A stretch of DNA of 64,000 bases from Polaromonas sp. CG_9.7 (GTDB lineage Bacteria; Pseudomonadota; Gammaproteobacteria; Burkholderiales; Burkholderiaceae_C), in the NCBI RefSeq assembly GCF_015752205.1, contig NZ_JADOVG010000013.1, forward strand, positions 1 through 64,000, written 5' to 3'. Below, piece after piece: positions 8,618 through 16,747 of the stretch; the stretch's first letter is position 1, and each line of letters opens with the position of its first letter. The translations under genes were made by a program, and so were the position numbers. The notes beneath the pieces were generated by a model. The model was given only the letters and a program-made list of their open reading frames with translations. It made no database searches and was not told where the DNA came from.

Positions 8618-9361
8618 TTATTCAGAAATTGATGCTGCTGGCAGGGTGGTTTGCAGCCGTGGCGGCAGGGCTGCGTCGCGCAGTCGCGCATAGGCGTCAC
8701 CCACGTGGTGCGCCATCAGGGCCTCGCAGCGCAGCGGATCGCTGTCCTGAATCGCCTGTACGATCGCCACATGCTCGTGCATCGATGCCTGCATGCCCAG
8801 GTCTTGCGCGAGATTTTTCAGCCGCGACAGGTGCAGCTTTTGCACGATGCCGCGGTAGCTGTCGATCAGCTGGCCGTTGCCCGCCGACTCGACAATGGCC
8901 CAGTGAAAGTGCAGGTTTCCACCGTAGTAGCGCTGCACGTCATGCTGGCTGGCGGCCTCTTGCATGGCATGGACCGATGTGTCCAGAAAGGCTGCCAGCG
9001 CGTGGCGTTCACGGTCTGGCAAGCTGGCCGCGCAGCGCCCGGCAAAGCCGTCGAGCAGGCCGCGCATCTGATAAAGGTCGCGGATTTCAACAGCCTGCAA
9101 CTGGCGCACAAAAACGCCCGAATGCTTGCGCGACACCACCAGCCCGGAACTCTCCAGCGCCCGCAAGGCCTCGCGCACCGGCACGCGCGACACCTGCAGC
9201 CGGCTGGCCACGTCGGGCTCGTTGATGCGCTGGCCGGGCACCAGTTCTCCTTTCAGAATGAGCGCCAGCATGTCGTCGCGCACCAGCTTGGACAGCGAGG
9301 TGTCGCGGACGTCAACCAGTCGGTCGGCTGGGGATTCGGTGAACCAGGGCAGCATGGGCAT
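8618..9361 (-). CDS. GntR-family transcriptional regulator (FadR/FCD subfamily)
   Basis: 247 residues. An N-terminal winged helix of GntR type (about 20-88) includes VPGQRINEPDVASRLQVSRV and PVREALRALESSGLV. The rest is an all-helical FCD ligand-binding domain with metal-binding-type histidines, including one in NLHFHWAI and one in LMAHHVGDAY. FCD regulators usually sense small organic acids and control the adjacent catabolic operon, here the Bug/PrpD/dehydrogenase genes. A 10-bp palindrome of the GTATAC type lies 20 to 30 bases upstream of the start, which suggests autoregulation. There is no convincing Shine-Dalgarno site before the ATG; an ATG two codons later is equally possible. Confidence 0.9.
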   Translation of the reverse strand: MPMLPWFTESPADRLVDVRDTSLSKLVRDDMLALILKGELVPGQRINEPDVASRLQVSRVPVREALRALESSGLVVSRKHSGVFVRQLQAVEIRDLYQMRGLLDGFAGRCAASLPDRERHALAAFLDTSVHAMQEAASQHDVQRYYGGNLHFHWAIVESAGNGQLIDSYRGIVQKLHLSRLKNLAQDLGMQASMHEHVAIVQAIQDSDPLRCEALMAHHVGDAYARLRDAALPPRLQTTLPAASISE

Positions 9362-9381
9362 CCAAATTTGTATTTGTTATA

Positions 9382-9391
9382 TCGTATACGA
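9382..9391. promoter_or_regulatory. candidate GntR operator TCGTATACGA
   Basis: A perfect 10-bp palindrome with the GTATAC core typical of FadR-subfamily GntR operators, placed just upstream of the GntR gene start in an AT-rich promoter region. Binding by the adjacent regulator is an inference. Confidence 0.5.
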
Positions 9392-9582
9392 AAAAGAAAA
9401 GCCCATTTTTTGATGAATGCCTGAGCGGGTGCTGCAAGTCTTTGCATCACAAATCAATCGCTTTTATTCACGTCATTTTCCTGTAGGAAGTTGCCCACGT
9501 GTTTTTGCGCCAAATCCCTGTTTTCTGGATGACCACGCGCTATTAGCCTGAACACATCATCAACTTGGAAAAGGATTTCGAC

Positions 9583-9768
9583 ATGAACAAGGATCAAGTC
9601 AAGGGCGCCATGAAGGATGCTGCAGGCAAGGTGCAGTCCAAAGCGGGCGAGATGACCGGCAGCACCGAGCAGCAAGCCAAGGGAATGGCCAAGCAAGCTG
9701 AAGGCAAAACCCAGAAAAAGGTGGGCGACGCCAAGGAAGTCGTGAAAGACAAGATCGACAAGGTCTGA
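9583..9768 (+). CDS. CsbD-family stress-response protein
   Basis: A 61-residue hydrophilic protein beginning MNKDQVKGAMKDAAGKVQSK, with the repeated AxGKxQ/GEMTGS pattern of CsbD proteins (sigma-B-controlled in Bacillus, widespread and abundant under stress in proteobacteria; molecular role unknown). The start at 9583 is preferred to an upstream in-frame ATG at 9565 because AAAAGGA lies about 8 bases before it. It is a single-gene unit followed by a strong bidirectional terminator shared with trpS. Confidence 0.9.
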   Translation: MNKDQVKGAMKDAAGKVQSKAGEMTGSTEQQAKGMAKQAEGKTQKKVGDAKEVVKDKIDKV

Positions 9769-9932
9769 TGCTAATCCGCACCGGCTTGCATTGACGCAGC
9801 CAGTGGCATTTTTCGGTTTCTGCTATTTGACCTGCCGCTGGTTGCTCGCGCTGATTGGCAATAAAAGCATATTCAGTGATTGAATTTTCAGGGTTAAAGC
9901 CAGAAAATTCAGAGCAATTCTTTCAAGCCACA

Positions 9933-9962
9933 AAAAAGGCCGGTTTTTCAACCGGCCTTTTT
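9933..9962. terminator. bidirectional intrinsic terminator between csbD-like gene and trpS
   Basis: A 13-bp stem (AAAAAGGCCGGTT with AACCGGCCTTTTT) and a TTTC loop. A- and T-runs on the flanks let it work for both convergent genes. Confidence 0.9.
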
Positions 9963-9988
9963 ACCTTTGCACCAGACTGAAGCGCGCT

Positions 9989-11308
9989 TCAGTCTTCCGA
10001 AGCGCTGAAGAAAGCCAGCGCCGTATCGAGTTTGCCGGGACTGAGGTCTGGCGTCGCTTCAAGCATGTTTTGCAATTCAGCCAGTGCGCCTGAACCCTGT
10101 TTTTGCAAGGTGGAAATTGCAAGCGCTGCTTCCTTGGGGGCGGCAAATCCAAGGCTTTGCAAGAGCAAGCGCCCCTGCGCATCCAGCAGTTTGAAGTAGA
10201 ACCTGCCGTCTTTTTCGCGGTATTGCTTGAAAGCCGGGGCAGCTGCTTTGGCTGCCTTGCTTTTGCTCGCCGCCGGGGCTGAAGAACCCAGGTTGCGCAG
10301 GCCCACGGCGCGCCGCAATTCGCCCATGAATGGCGCCGCCACCGCCCGTGCCTTTTCGGCGCCGGCTTGCAGCAGCTTTTCGATTTCCTGCGGAGTGGCG
10401 ATCAGTTCCTGGTAGCGCTCGCGCATCGGCGCGACTTCCTGGTCGATACGCTCGAACAGTATCTGCTTGGCATCGCCCCAGCCCATGCCGTCGGCATAGG
10501 CCTGACGCAGACCAGCGGTTTCGCTTTCACTGGCAAACGCCTGGTAGATCTGGAACAGCGCAGAGCCTTCGGTGGCTTTGGCTTCGCCGGGCGCACGCGA
10601 ATCGGTGACGATGCCGGCGATCAGCTTGCGCAAGGCGTCGCGCGGCGTGAACAGCGGAATGGTGTTGTCGTAGCTCTTGCTCATCTTGCGGCCGTCCAGG
10701 CCCGGCAGCAGGGCGACCGATTCCTCGATGGCTGCTTCGGGCAGCACCAAGTGGTCGCCATACAGGTGGTTGAAGCGCTGCGCCATGTCGCGCGCCATTT
10801 CAATGTGCTGGATCTGGTCGCGCCCGACCGGCACCTTGTGCGCCTTGAACATCAAAATGTCGGCGCCCATCAGCACGGGGTACATGAACAGGCCGGCCGT
10901 CACATCGGCATCCGGGTCATTGCCGGCAGCATCGTTCTTGTCCACCGAGGCCTTGTAGGCATGGGCGCGGTTCAGCACGCCCTTGCCGGTGACGCAGGTC
11001 AGCAGCCAGGTTAGTTCGGTGATTTCCGGGATGTCGGACTGGCGGTAGAACATCACGCGTTCCGGGTCCAGCCCGGCGGCCAGCCAGCTGGCGGCGATCT
11101 CTAACGTCGAGCGCTGGATGCGCGCCGGGTCGCCGCACTTGATCAGCGCGTGGTAGTCGGCCAGAAAATAAAAGCTCTGCACGCCGGGCAGGCGGCTGGC
11201 CGCAACCGAGGGGCGGATCGAGCCGACAAAATTGCCCAGATGCGGCGTGCCGGTGGTGGTGATGCCGGTCAGGAAACGATGAAGCGGAGCGGAAGAAGTG
11301 GAGGTCAT
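9989..11308 (-). CDS. trpS: tryptophanyl-tRNA synthetase with C-terminal YegP-like extension
   Basis: Charges tRNA-Trp with tryptophan. The class I signatures are present: the HIGH equivalent in TGTPHLGNFVGS (about 20-31) and KMSKS in GRKMSKSYDN (about 206-215). Ordinary bacterial TrpS ends near residue 335-345. Here a linker rich in Ala, Lys and Ser (about 342-358) is followed by about 50 residues, including DGRFYFKLLDAQGR and LLQSLGFAAPKEAALA, resembling a single DUF1508/YegP unit. The role of that tail is unknown. It shares a transcript with the M50 protease upstream (21-base gap) and ends at a strong terminator. Confidence 0.95.
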   Translation of the reverse strand: MTSTSSAPLHRFLTGITTTGTPHLGNFVGSIRPSVAASRLPGVQSFYFLADYHALIKCGDPARIQRSTLEIAASWLAAGLDPERVMFYRQSDIPEITELTWLLTCVTGKGVLNRAHAYKASVDKNDAAGNDPDADVTAGLFMYPVLMGADILMFKAHKVPVGRDQIQHIEMARDMAQRFNHLYGDHLVLPEAAIEESVALLPGLDGRKMSKSYDNTIPLFTPRDALRKLIAGIVTDSRAPGEAKATEGSALFQIYQAFASESETAGLRQAYADGMGWGDAKQILFERIDQEVAPMRERYQELIATPQEIEKLLQAGAEKARAVAAPFMGELRRAVGLRNLGSSAPAASKSKAAKAAAPAFKQYREKDGRFYFKLLDAQGRLLLQSLGFAAPKEAALAISTLQKQGSGALAELQNMLEATPDLSPGKLDTALAFFSASED

Positions 11309-11329
11309 GCGGAAAATGAAAATGAAAAA

Positions 11330-11998
11330 TCAGCGCAGCAAAAACGCCAGTGGAGAAATCAGGAGGTTGATCAGGCCGTAGCCGAAGGTCATGAGCGGAC
11401 GCAGCCAGAAGGTGCCGACAACGCCGACCAGCACCAGGCCCATGACAATGAAAAAGCCCCAGGGTTCAAGGCGCGAAACCATCTGCGCCTGCTTCCAGGG
11501 CAGCAAGCCGACCAGAATGCGGCCGCCGTCCAGCGGCGGCAGCGGGAACAAGTTGAAGGCCCACATCACCAGATTAACCAGAATGCCGGCTTGCGCCATC
11601 TTGAGGAAAAATGGTTCCTGGATGCCCATGGCCGCCAGTCCCACCAGCATCAGCGCCCAGAAAATGGCCTGCGCAAAGTTCGATGCCGGACCGGCCAGCG
11701 CCACCCAGACCATGTGGCGTTTGGGGTTGCGCAGGGCGCCAAAATTCACCGGAACCGGCTTGGCGTAGCCAAACAAAAAAGCACCCGAAGTGGCGAAGTA
11801 CAGCATCAGCGGCATCAGGATCGTGCCCACCGGGTCGATGTGCTTGAGCGGGTTCAGTGTGATGCGGCCCTGCACGTAGGCCGTGTTGTCGCCAAAATGG
11901 CGCGCCGCGTAACCATGCGCGGCTTCATGGATGGTGATGGCGAACAGCACGGGAAGTGCATAAATGGCGATGGTTTGAATCAGGTTGGCAATGTCCAT
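11330..11998 (-). CDS. site-2 protease family membrane protein (peptidase M50)
   Basis: 222 residues, a polytopic membrane metalloprotease of the S2P/Rv2869-like small group. The zinc-binding HExxH is in ITIHEAAHGYAARHFG near the N-terminus. The second metal-ligand motif appears as LFPLPPLDGGRIL in a later membrane segment. There are about five or six hydrophobic helices and no PDZ domain. It sits between yciO and trpS, an order often conserved in betaproteobacteria. The substrate is unknown. Confidence 0.9.
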   Translation of the reverse strand: MDIANLIQTIAIYALPVLFAITIHEAAHGYAARHFGDNTAYVQGRITLNPLKHIDPVGTILMPLMLYFATSGAFLFGYAKPVPVNFGALRNPKRHMVWVALAGPASNFAQAIFWALMLVGLAAMGIQEPFFLKMAQAGILVNLVMWAFNLFPLPPLDGGRILVGLLPWKQAQMVSRLEPWGFFIVMGLVLVGVVGTFWLRPLMTFGYGLINLLISPLAFLLR

Positions 11999-12032
11999 AG
12001 CCTGATTGTGTCAGACCCCTACTGACCCTGCC

Positions 12033-12668
12033 TCAGAGCCCCAGTGGTGCCAACTCGCCCCGGCCCTGCCGGATCACCACCGGGTCGCCGCCGTCGGCCA
12101 TGGGCGTGAGGTCGATGACCGTGGTGGCTTCCTTGTAACAGGCGCCGGCGTCGATCACTGCGGCGAGCTCGCGCTCCAGCGGGCCGGGGATGTCCTGGGG
12201 GTCGCTGATGGATTCGGTTTCACCGCGCGGAATCAGGGTCGTGGCCAGCAAGGCGCCGCCATGCAGTTCCAGCAGCGCTTGCAGCGTCTTGTGGTCGGGA
12301 ACGCGCAGGCCGATGGTCTTGCGTGACGGATGGCTCAGGCGGCGCGGCACTTCCTTGCTGGCTTCAAGTATGAAGGTGTAGGGGCCGGGAGTCGCGCCCT
12401 TGATCAGGCGAAACTGCTTGTTGTCGACCCGCGCGTAGTTGGACAGCTCGCTCAGGTCCCGGCACAGCAGCGTGAGGTGGTGTTTGTCGTCCACCCCGCG
12501 AATGCGGCGCAGGCTGTCGGCTGCCGCCTTGTCGTCCAACTGGCAGACCAGCGCATAGCTCGAATCGGTCGGCACGGCGGCGATGCCGCCGCGCTGGATC
12601 AGGGCCACCGCCTGCTTGAGCAGGCGCACCGGCGGATTGTCGGGATGCATTTCAAATAACTGTGCCAT
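12033..12668 (-). CDS. yciO: YciO-type L-threonylcarbamoyladenylate synthase family protein
   Basis: 211 residues from the ATG at 12668 (MAQLFEMHPDNPPVRLL), which aligns with the start of E. coli YciO. The YrdC fold is recognisable by GGIAAVPTDSSYAL, the nucleotide-binding KHHLTLLCRDLSELS and PGPYTFILEASKEVPRR. YciO is a paralogue of TsaC/Sua5, which makes threonylcarbamoyl-AMP for tRNA t6A; YciO itself has weak or uncertain activity. It lies 10 bases downstream of an EamA transporter and in the same run as a PHP phosphatase, echoing the yciV-yciO pairing of enterobacteria. Confidence 0.9.
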   Translation of the reverse strand: MAQLFEMHPDNPPVRLLKQAVALIQRGGIAAVPTDSSYALVCQLDDKAAADSLRRIRGVDDKHHLTLLCRDLSELSNYARVDNKQFRLIKGATPGPYTFILEASKEVPRRLSHPSRKTIGLRVPDHKTLQALLELHGGALLATTLIPRGETESISDPQDIPGPLERELAAVIDAGACYKEATTVIDLTPMADGGDPVVIRQGRGELAPLGL

Positions 12669-12678
12669 GGCAAAACTT

Positions 12679-13584
12679 TCAGGATTCTGTGGCTTGGATG
12701 AGGACGCGGCTTTCGCGCACGGCCAGCCATGCGCCGGTGGCGCCGCACACGGCAATCATGCCCATGCCGAGTAGCGACAGGTCATCGGGAACATGGGAAA
12801 ACGCCAGCCACCCACCCAGCATGGCAAAGCCGATCTGGGCATACAAAAAAGGCGTCAGGGTAGAAACAGGTGCTCTGGCATAGGCCAGGATCATCATGTA
12901 ATGGCCGACGGTGCCCATCAGTCCCATCAACGCCAAGCCGGCCCAGAGCGTCCACGAGTCCAGCGAAGTCCAGGCAAACGGCAAGGCCAGCGACGCCAGC
13001 AGCGTGCCAACCCAGCCGGTGTAGAAATGCATGGTGACCGGGTCTTCAGTGCGCGCCAGCCGGCTGGTCAGAATCTGGAACCAGGCATGGGAAATCACCA
13101 GGCCCAGTGGCAGCAGCATGGCCCAGCTGAATTGGTTTCCGCCTGGCCGGATGATGATGAGCGTGCCGACGAAGCCGCCAATCACCAGCGCCCAGCGCAG
13201 CACCGACACCCGCTCGCCCAGCGTGAGCGATGCCAGCAGCGTGATGACCAGCGGCGTGATCATGACAATTGCCGTGAACTCCCCCACCGGCATGTGTTTG
13301 AGGCTGAAAAATGCAAACATGCTCGTCGTCAGCAGCAGCACGCCACGCAGGCACTGGAATTTCGGATGCGCGGTGCGCAGCAAACTCCAGCCACGCGAAG
13401 GCAGCATGGCGACAGTGGTCGCAATGGCCTGAAAGGCGTAGCGAAACCACACCGCCATGAACACCGGCACGCTCAGCGAAATGATCTTGGTGGTGGTGTC
13501 CAGCACGGCAAAGCAGGCCACCGCTGCCACCAGAAGTGCAATCCCCGCCAGCATGTTGGGAGGTGTCCTGCTCGCGCCGCTCAT
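12679..13584 (-). CDS. EamA/DMT-family transporter
   Basis: 301 residues from an ATG that overlaps the upstream PHP gene stop (ATGA). There are ten hydrophobic helices in two EamA repeats, with the repeat boundary near the middle and typical segments FAVLDTTTKIISLSVP and ERVSVLRWALVIGGFVGTLI. Members export metabolites or amino acids; specificity cannot be read. It is embedded in a housekeeping operon and may be co-transcribed without a shared function. Confidence 0.85.
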   Translation of the reverse strand: MSGASRTPPNMLAGIALLVAAVACFAVLDTTTKIISLSVPVFMAVWFRYAFQAIATTVAMLPSRGWSLLRTAHPKFQCLRGVLLLTTSMFAFFSLKHMPVGEFTAIVMITPLVITLLASLTLGERVSVLRWALVIGGFVGTLIIIRPGGNQFSWAMLLPLGLVISHAWFQILTSRLARTEDPVTMHFYTGWVGTLLASLALPFAWTSLDSWTLWAGLALMGLMGTVGHYMMILAYARAPVSTLTPFLYAQIGFAMLGGWLAFSHVPDDLSLLGMGMIAVCGATGAWLAVRESRVLIQATES

Positions 13585-14444
13585 GCCTGGATGCGGCCAG
13601 CCAGCAGTTCCCACACAGGCGTCAGGTCGCCAGCCAGGAAGGGCAGGGTGCCCAGGTCGGTATGGCTTTCATCGGGGCTGTGAAAGTCGCTGCCGCGCGA
13701 GGCCGCCAAGCCAAATTCCTTGGCCGTTTCGGCGTATTTGATGAATTCCTGCTTGGTATGGCTGCCGGTCACCACTTCCACCCCGCGCCCGCCATGCGCC
13801 TTGAACTCGGTGAACAGCGCATATTCGGCATTGGCTGAAAAGTTGTAGCGGCCCGGGTGCGCAATCACCGCAATGCCCTGCGCCTGTGTGATCCAGGTGA
13901 CAGCATCCTTCAAGGTCGCCCACCGATGCGGCACGTAACCGGGCTTGCCCTCCGTCAGGAATTTGCGAAAGACTTCATAGGTATCCTTGCAAACGCCGGA
14001 TTCCACCAGATGACGGGCAAAGTGGGTACGCGAAATCAGTTCAGGATTTCCAACGAATTTCAGTGCGCCTTCAAAAGCACCGTGAATGCCCGCCTTGGCC
14101 AGCGAGTCCGACATTTCCCGGGCGCGCTGTTCGCGGCCGTTGCGGGTGTTGTGCAGGCCTTGCCTCAGTGCGGCGTCGTCAGGATCGAAGCCCAGGCCCA
14201 CAATGTGAACCGTTTCGCCGGCAAAGGTCACGGAAATCTCGGTGCCGGTCAGGTAGGCCATGCCTTGCGCCTTGGCGGCGGCGGCGGCTTTGTGCTGGCC
14301 GCCCACTTCGTCATGGTCTGTCAGCGCCCACAACTCGACGCCATTGGTTTTGGCGCGTTCTGCAAGTGCTTCGGGGGTCAAGGTGCCGTCAGACACGATC
14401 GAGTGGCAATGCAGGTCGGCGTTCAGGATATTTTGCGGTTTCAC
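13581..14444 (-). CDS. PHP-domain phosphoesterase (3',5'-nucleoside bisphosphate phosphatase, YciV/RNase AM type)
   Basis: 287 residues starting at GTG. Metal-binding motifs of the PHP fold are visible: DLHCHSIVSDGTLTPEAL at the N-terminus, WALTDHDEVGG, an HPGRYN segment and SRGSDFHSP near the C-terminus. YciV-type enzymes hydrolyse pAp-like 3',5'-nucleoside bisphosphates and trim 5' ends of short RNA and rRNA. It heads the run PHP-EamA-yciO-M50-trpS, all on the minus strand with tight spacing. Confidence 0.88.
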   Translation of the reverse strand: MKPQNILNADLHCHSIVSDGTLTPEALAERAKTNGVELWALTDHDEVGGQHKAAAAAKAQGMAYLTGTEISVTFAGETVHIVGLGFDPDDAALRQGLHNTRNGREQRAREMSDSLAKAGIHGAFEGALKFVGNPELISRTHFARHLVESGVCKDTYEVFRKFLTEGKPGYVPHRWATLKDAVTWITQAQGIAVIAHPGRYNFSANAEYALFTEFKAHGGRGVEVVTGSHTKQEFIKYAETAKEFGLAASRGSDFHSPDESHTDLGTLPFLAGDLTPVWELLAGRIQA

Positions 14445-14721
14445 AGCCTAATTTTAGGCTTTATGAAGAGTTGGCGCCGGAGTGCCCGGTTTTCTTCCCG
14501 ATGCGTTTGGAACATAACCACGGCTTGGCGAGTGTTGGCTTGACCAAAAATGGAACAGGAGTGCTGTGGAAAGCGCCGGGGTCAGGCAAAAAATCGGGAT
14601 GGGCGCAGCCCGAACGGTCATTGCCGCTGGATTTTTAATAACCAACAACTTTGGCGCAAACCCGGCACGGGAAGGAAATGTTTGATGGACAAGCACCCCT
14701 GCGCATGGCTTTTCGAGCTTT

Positions 14722-14796
14722 TCAGCGCAGACCGAAATAAGACAGGACGACGCCAATGATGACGACAAGGCCGACGATGTAAATGATGGTGTTCAT
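14722..14796 (-). CDS. 24-residue single-span membrane protein
   Basis: A tiny open frame starting MNTIIYIVGLVV and ending SYFGLR. Nearly all residues are hydrophobic and would form one transmembrane helix. An AGAGGGG ribosome site sits at good spacing before the ATG, which argues that it is translated. I recall similar short hydrophobic proteins annotated as hypothetical in betaproteobacteria, but their role is unknown to me. A short hairpin (CATCACC/GGTGATG, 14851-14869) lies upstream, between it and recJ. The 277 bases on its downstream side up to the PHP gene show no other gene. Confidence 0.62.
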   Translation of the reverse strand: MNTIIYIVGLVVIIGVVLSYFGLR

Positions 14797-14913
14797 GATT
14801 TCCCCTCTGGTAGGCTGGACGCTCCGGTGCGGGCTCCTTATAAAGCCGATCATCACCCCCACGGTGATGGGCAGATGTAGGCTGCCTGACTGAAAAATCG
14901 TCGGACAAATCCT

Positions 14914-16656
14914 TTATGGCCTGGGCGACTGGATTTCTGCTGCCTCAATGAGAAACTGCACGCGCCGGATGCCTTTCCATTCATTGGTATCCAGCCGGAA
15001 CGCCAGCGTCACACGCGCTGGCAAAGTTTCGGTGTGGCCGAACCAGATGCCGTCCACCGGCTCGCCCCGGTGCTTGAGCTTCAGCGACAAATGCTTGTCG
15101 TCCCCCACCAGCCGCTGCGACACCACCTCGACCTCTTCGCTGAAGGTCGGTGCGGCAAAGCCCTGGCCCCAGACTTCCCTGTGCAGCGTGTCGACCACGT
15201 CGGCGCTTCGGTATTCGGGCGCCAGCGGGCCGTCGGTGTCCAGCCGGCGCATCAAGGTGGCCGCGTCCAGCCATTCTCTAGCGACCTGTTGCAGCCCATG
15301 CTCGAACTGCTCGAAATGTTCCTCTGAAATCGTGCAGCCGGCGGCCATGGCATGACCCCCAAAACGCAGCAGCACGCCCGGATGGCGCTTGGCGACCAGG
15401 TCGAGTGCATCGCGCAGATGAAAACCCGGAATCGAGCGGCCCGAGCCTTTGAGCTCATGCTCCTTGCCCGGCGCCTGGCTGGCGGCGAACACAAAGGTCG
15501 GACGGTGCAGATTGTCCTTGATGCGCGAGGCGACGATGCCGACCACGCCTTCGTGAAAATCGGGGTCGAAAATGGCAATCGCCGGGGGGGGCTCCTCGTC
15601 CTCGTCGATCATCGCGTCGGCCGCCAGTTGCGCCTGTTCGCGCATGCCGGACTCGATGCTGCGGCGTTCGCGGTTGATGCCGTCGAGCATCTGCGCCAGC
15701 TCGTCGGCCCGTGCCGGGTCGTCGGTGGTCAAGCATTCAATGCCCAGCGTCATGTCGGCGAGCCGGCCGGCGGCATTGATGCGCGGGCCCAGCGCAAAGC
15801 CGAAATCGAAAGTCGTCGCCGTGGGTGCCTGGCGGCCGGCGGCCTTGAACAGGCTGGCAATGCCGGCAGGCAGCGCGCCTGCGCGGATGCGCTTCAGGCC
15901 CTGCGCCACCAGCCGGCGGTTGTTGGCGTCCAGCTTCACCACATCGGCCACCGTGCCCAGTGCCACCAGCGGCAGCAGCGTGTCGAGCTTGGGCTGATGG
16001 GCCGCGTCAAACACGCCGCGCGTGCGCAGTTCGGCCCGCAATGCCAGCAGCACGTAAAACATCACGCCGACGCCGGCGATGGACTTGCTCTCAAAAGTGC
16101 AGCCGGGCTGGTTCGGGTTGACGATCACATTGGCGTCGGGCAGGCCAATCTGCTCGTTGAACAGCGCGGGCAAATGGTGGTCGGTCACCAGCACCTGCAG
16201 GCCCAACGCCCTGGCGCGGGCCACGCCGTCGATGCTGGCAATGCCGTTGTCCACCGTCACCAGCACCTCCGCACCGGTGGCCTTCACCCGCTCGGCAATC
16301 GGCGCGGTCAGGCCGTAGCCGTCAACGATGCGGTCGGGCACCAGGTAGCTGACGTGCCGGGCACCCAGCAGTTTCAGCCCGCGCAGCGCCACGGCGCAGG
16401 CGGTGGCGCCGTCGCAGTCGTAGTCGGCGACGACGCAGATTTTCTGGCCGGCGGCCATGGCATCGGCCAGCAGCACGGCCGCTTCGTGGGTTCCCTTGAG
16501 CGACGGCGGCGGCAGCAGCCGGGCCAGTCCGTCGTCGAGTTCGTCAGGGCCGTTAACACCGCGCGCGGCATACAACTGCGCCAGCAAGGGGTGGATGCCG
16601 GCCTGCTGCAGTGCCCAGACGCTGCGCGGGGGCACGTCGCGTACCTGTATTTTCAT
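14914..16656 (-). CDS. recJ: single-stranded-DNA-specific exonuclease RecJ
   Basis: 580 residues, the usual RecJ length. It degrades ssDNA 5' to 3' in recombination and mismatch repair. DHH-phosphoesterase motifs are present: VVADYDCDGATACAVALR (motif I), VTVDNGIAS (II) and LVTDHHLPA (III, DHH), then INAAGRLADM. The DHHA1 glycine motif is RFGGHAMAAGCTI. A C-terminal OB-fold region follows. It is preceded on the same strand by an RpfE-like gene, a linkage common in betaproteobacteria. Confidence 0.96.
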   Translation of the reverse strand: MKIQVRDVPPRSVWALQQAGIHPLLAQLYAARGVNGPDELDDGLARLLPPPSLKGTHEAAVLLADAMAAGQKICVVADYDCDGATACAVALRGLKLLGARHVSYLVPDRIVDGYGLTAPIAERVKATGAEVLVTVDNGIASIDGVARARALGLQVLVTDHHLPALFNEQIGLPDANVIVNPNQPGCTFESKSIAGVGVMFYVLLALRAELRTRGVFDAAHQPKLDTLLPLVALGTVADVVKLDANNRRLVAQGLKRIRAGALPAGIASLFKAAGRQAPTATTFDFGFALGPRINAAGRLADMTLGIECLTTDDPARADELAQMLDGINRERRSIESGMREQAQLAADAMIDEDEEPPPAIAIFDPDFHEGVVGIVASRIKDNLHRPTFVFAASQAPGKEHELKGSGRSIPGFHLRDALDLVAKRHPGVLLRFGGHAMAAGCTISEEHFEQFEHGLQQVAREWLDAATLMRRLDTDGPLAPEYRSADVVDTLHREVWGQGFAAPTFSEEVEVVSQRLVGDDKHLSLKLKHRGEPVDGIWFGHTETLPARVTLAFRLDTNEWKGIRRVQFLIEAAEIQSPRP

Positions 16657-16684
16657 GGTGCGGGTCTCGAATCAGTTGGATAGA

Positions 16685-16747
16685 TGACTATGATTTTCAT
16701 AGCTGCTTGAGTACGTCCAGTGGGCGCAAAGGGCTAAAAAGGCTTGA
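16685..16747 (+). repeat. dispersed AT-core repeat (family A, copy 4)
   Basis: Contains ATTTTCATAGCTGCTTGAGT, then GGGCGCAAAGGGC, then AAAAAGGCTTGA. It overlaps the 3' end of the RpfE-like gene, so the last 17 or so codons and the stop of that gene are made of repeat sequence. Confidence 0.7.
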
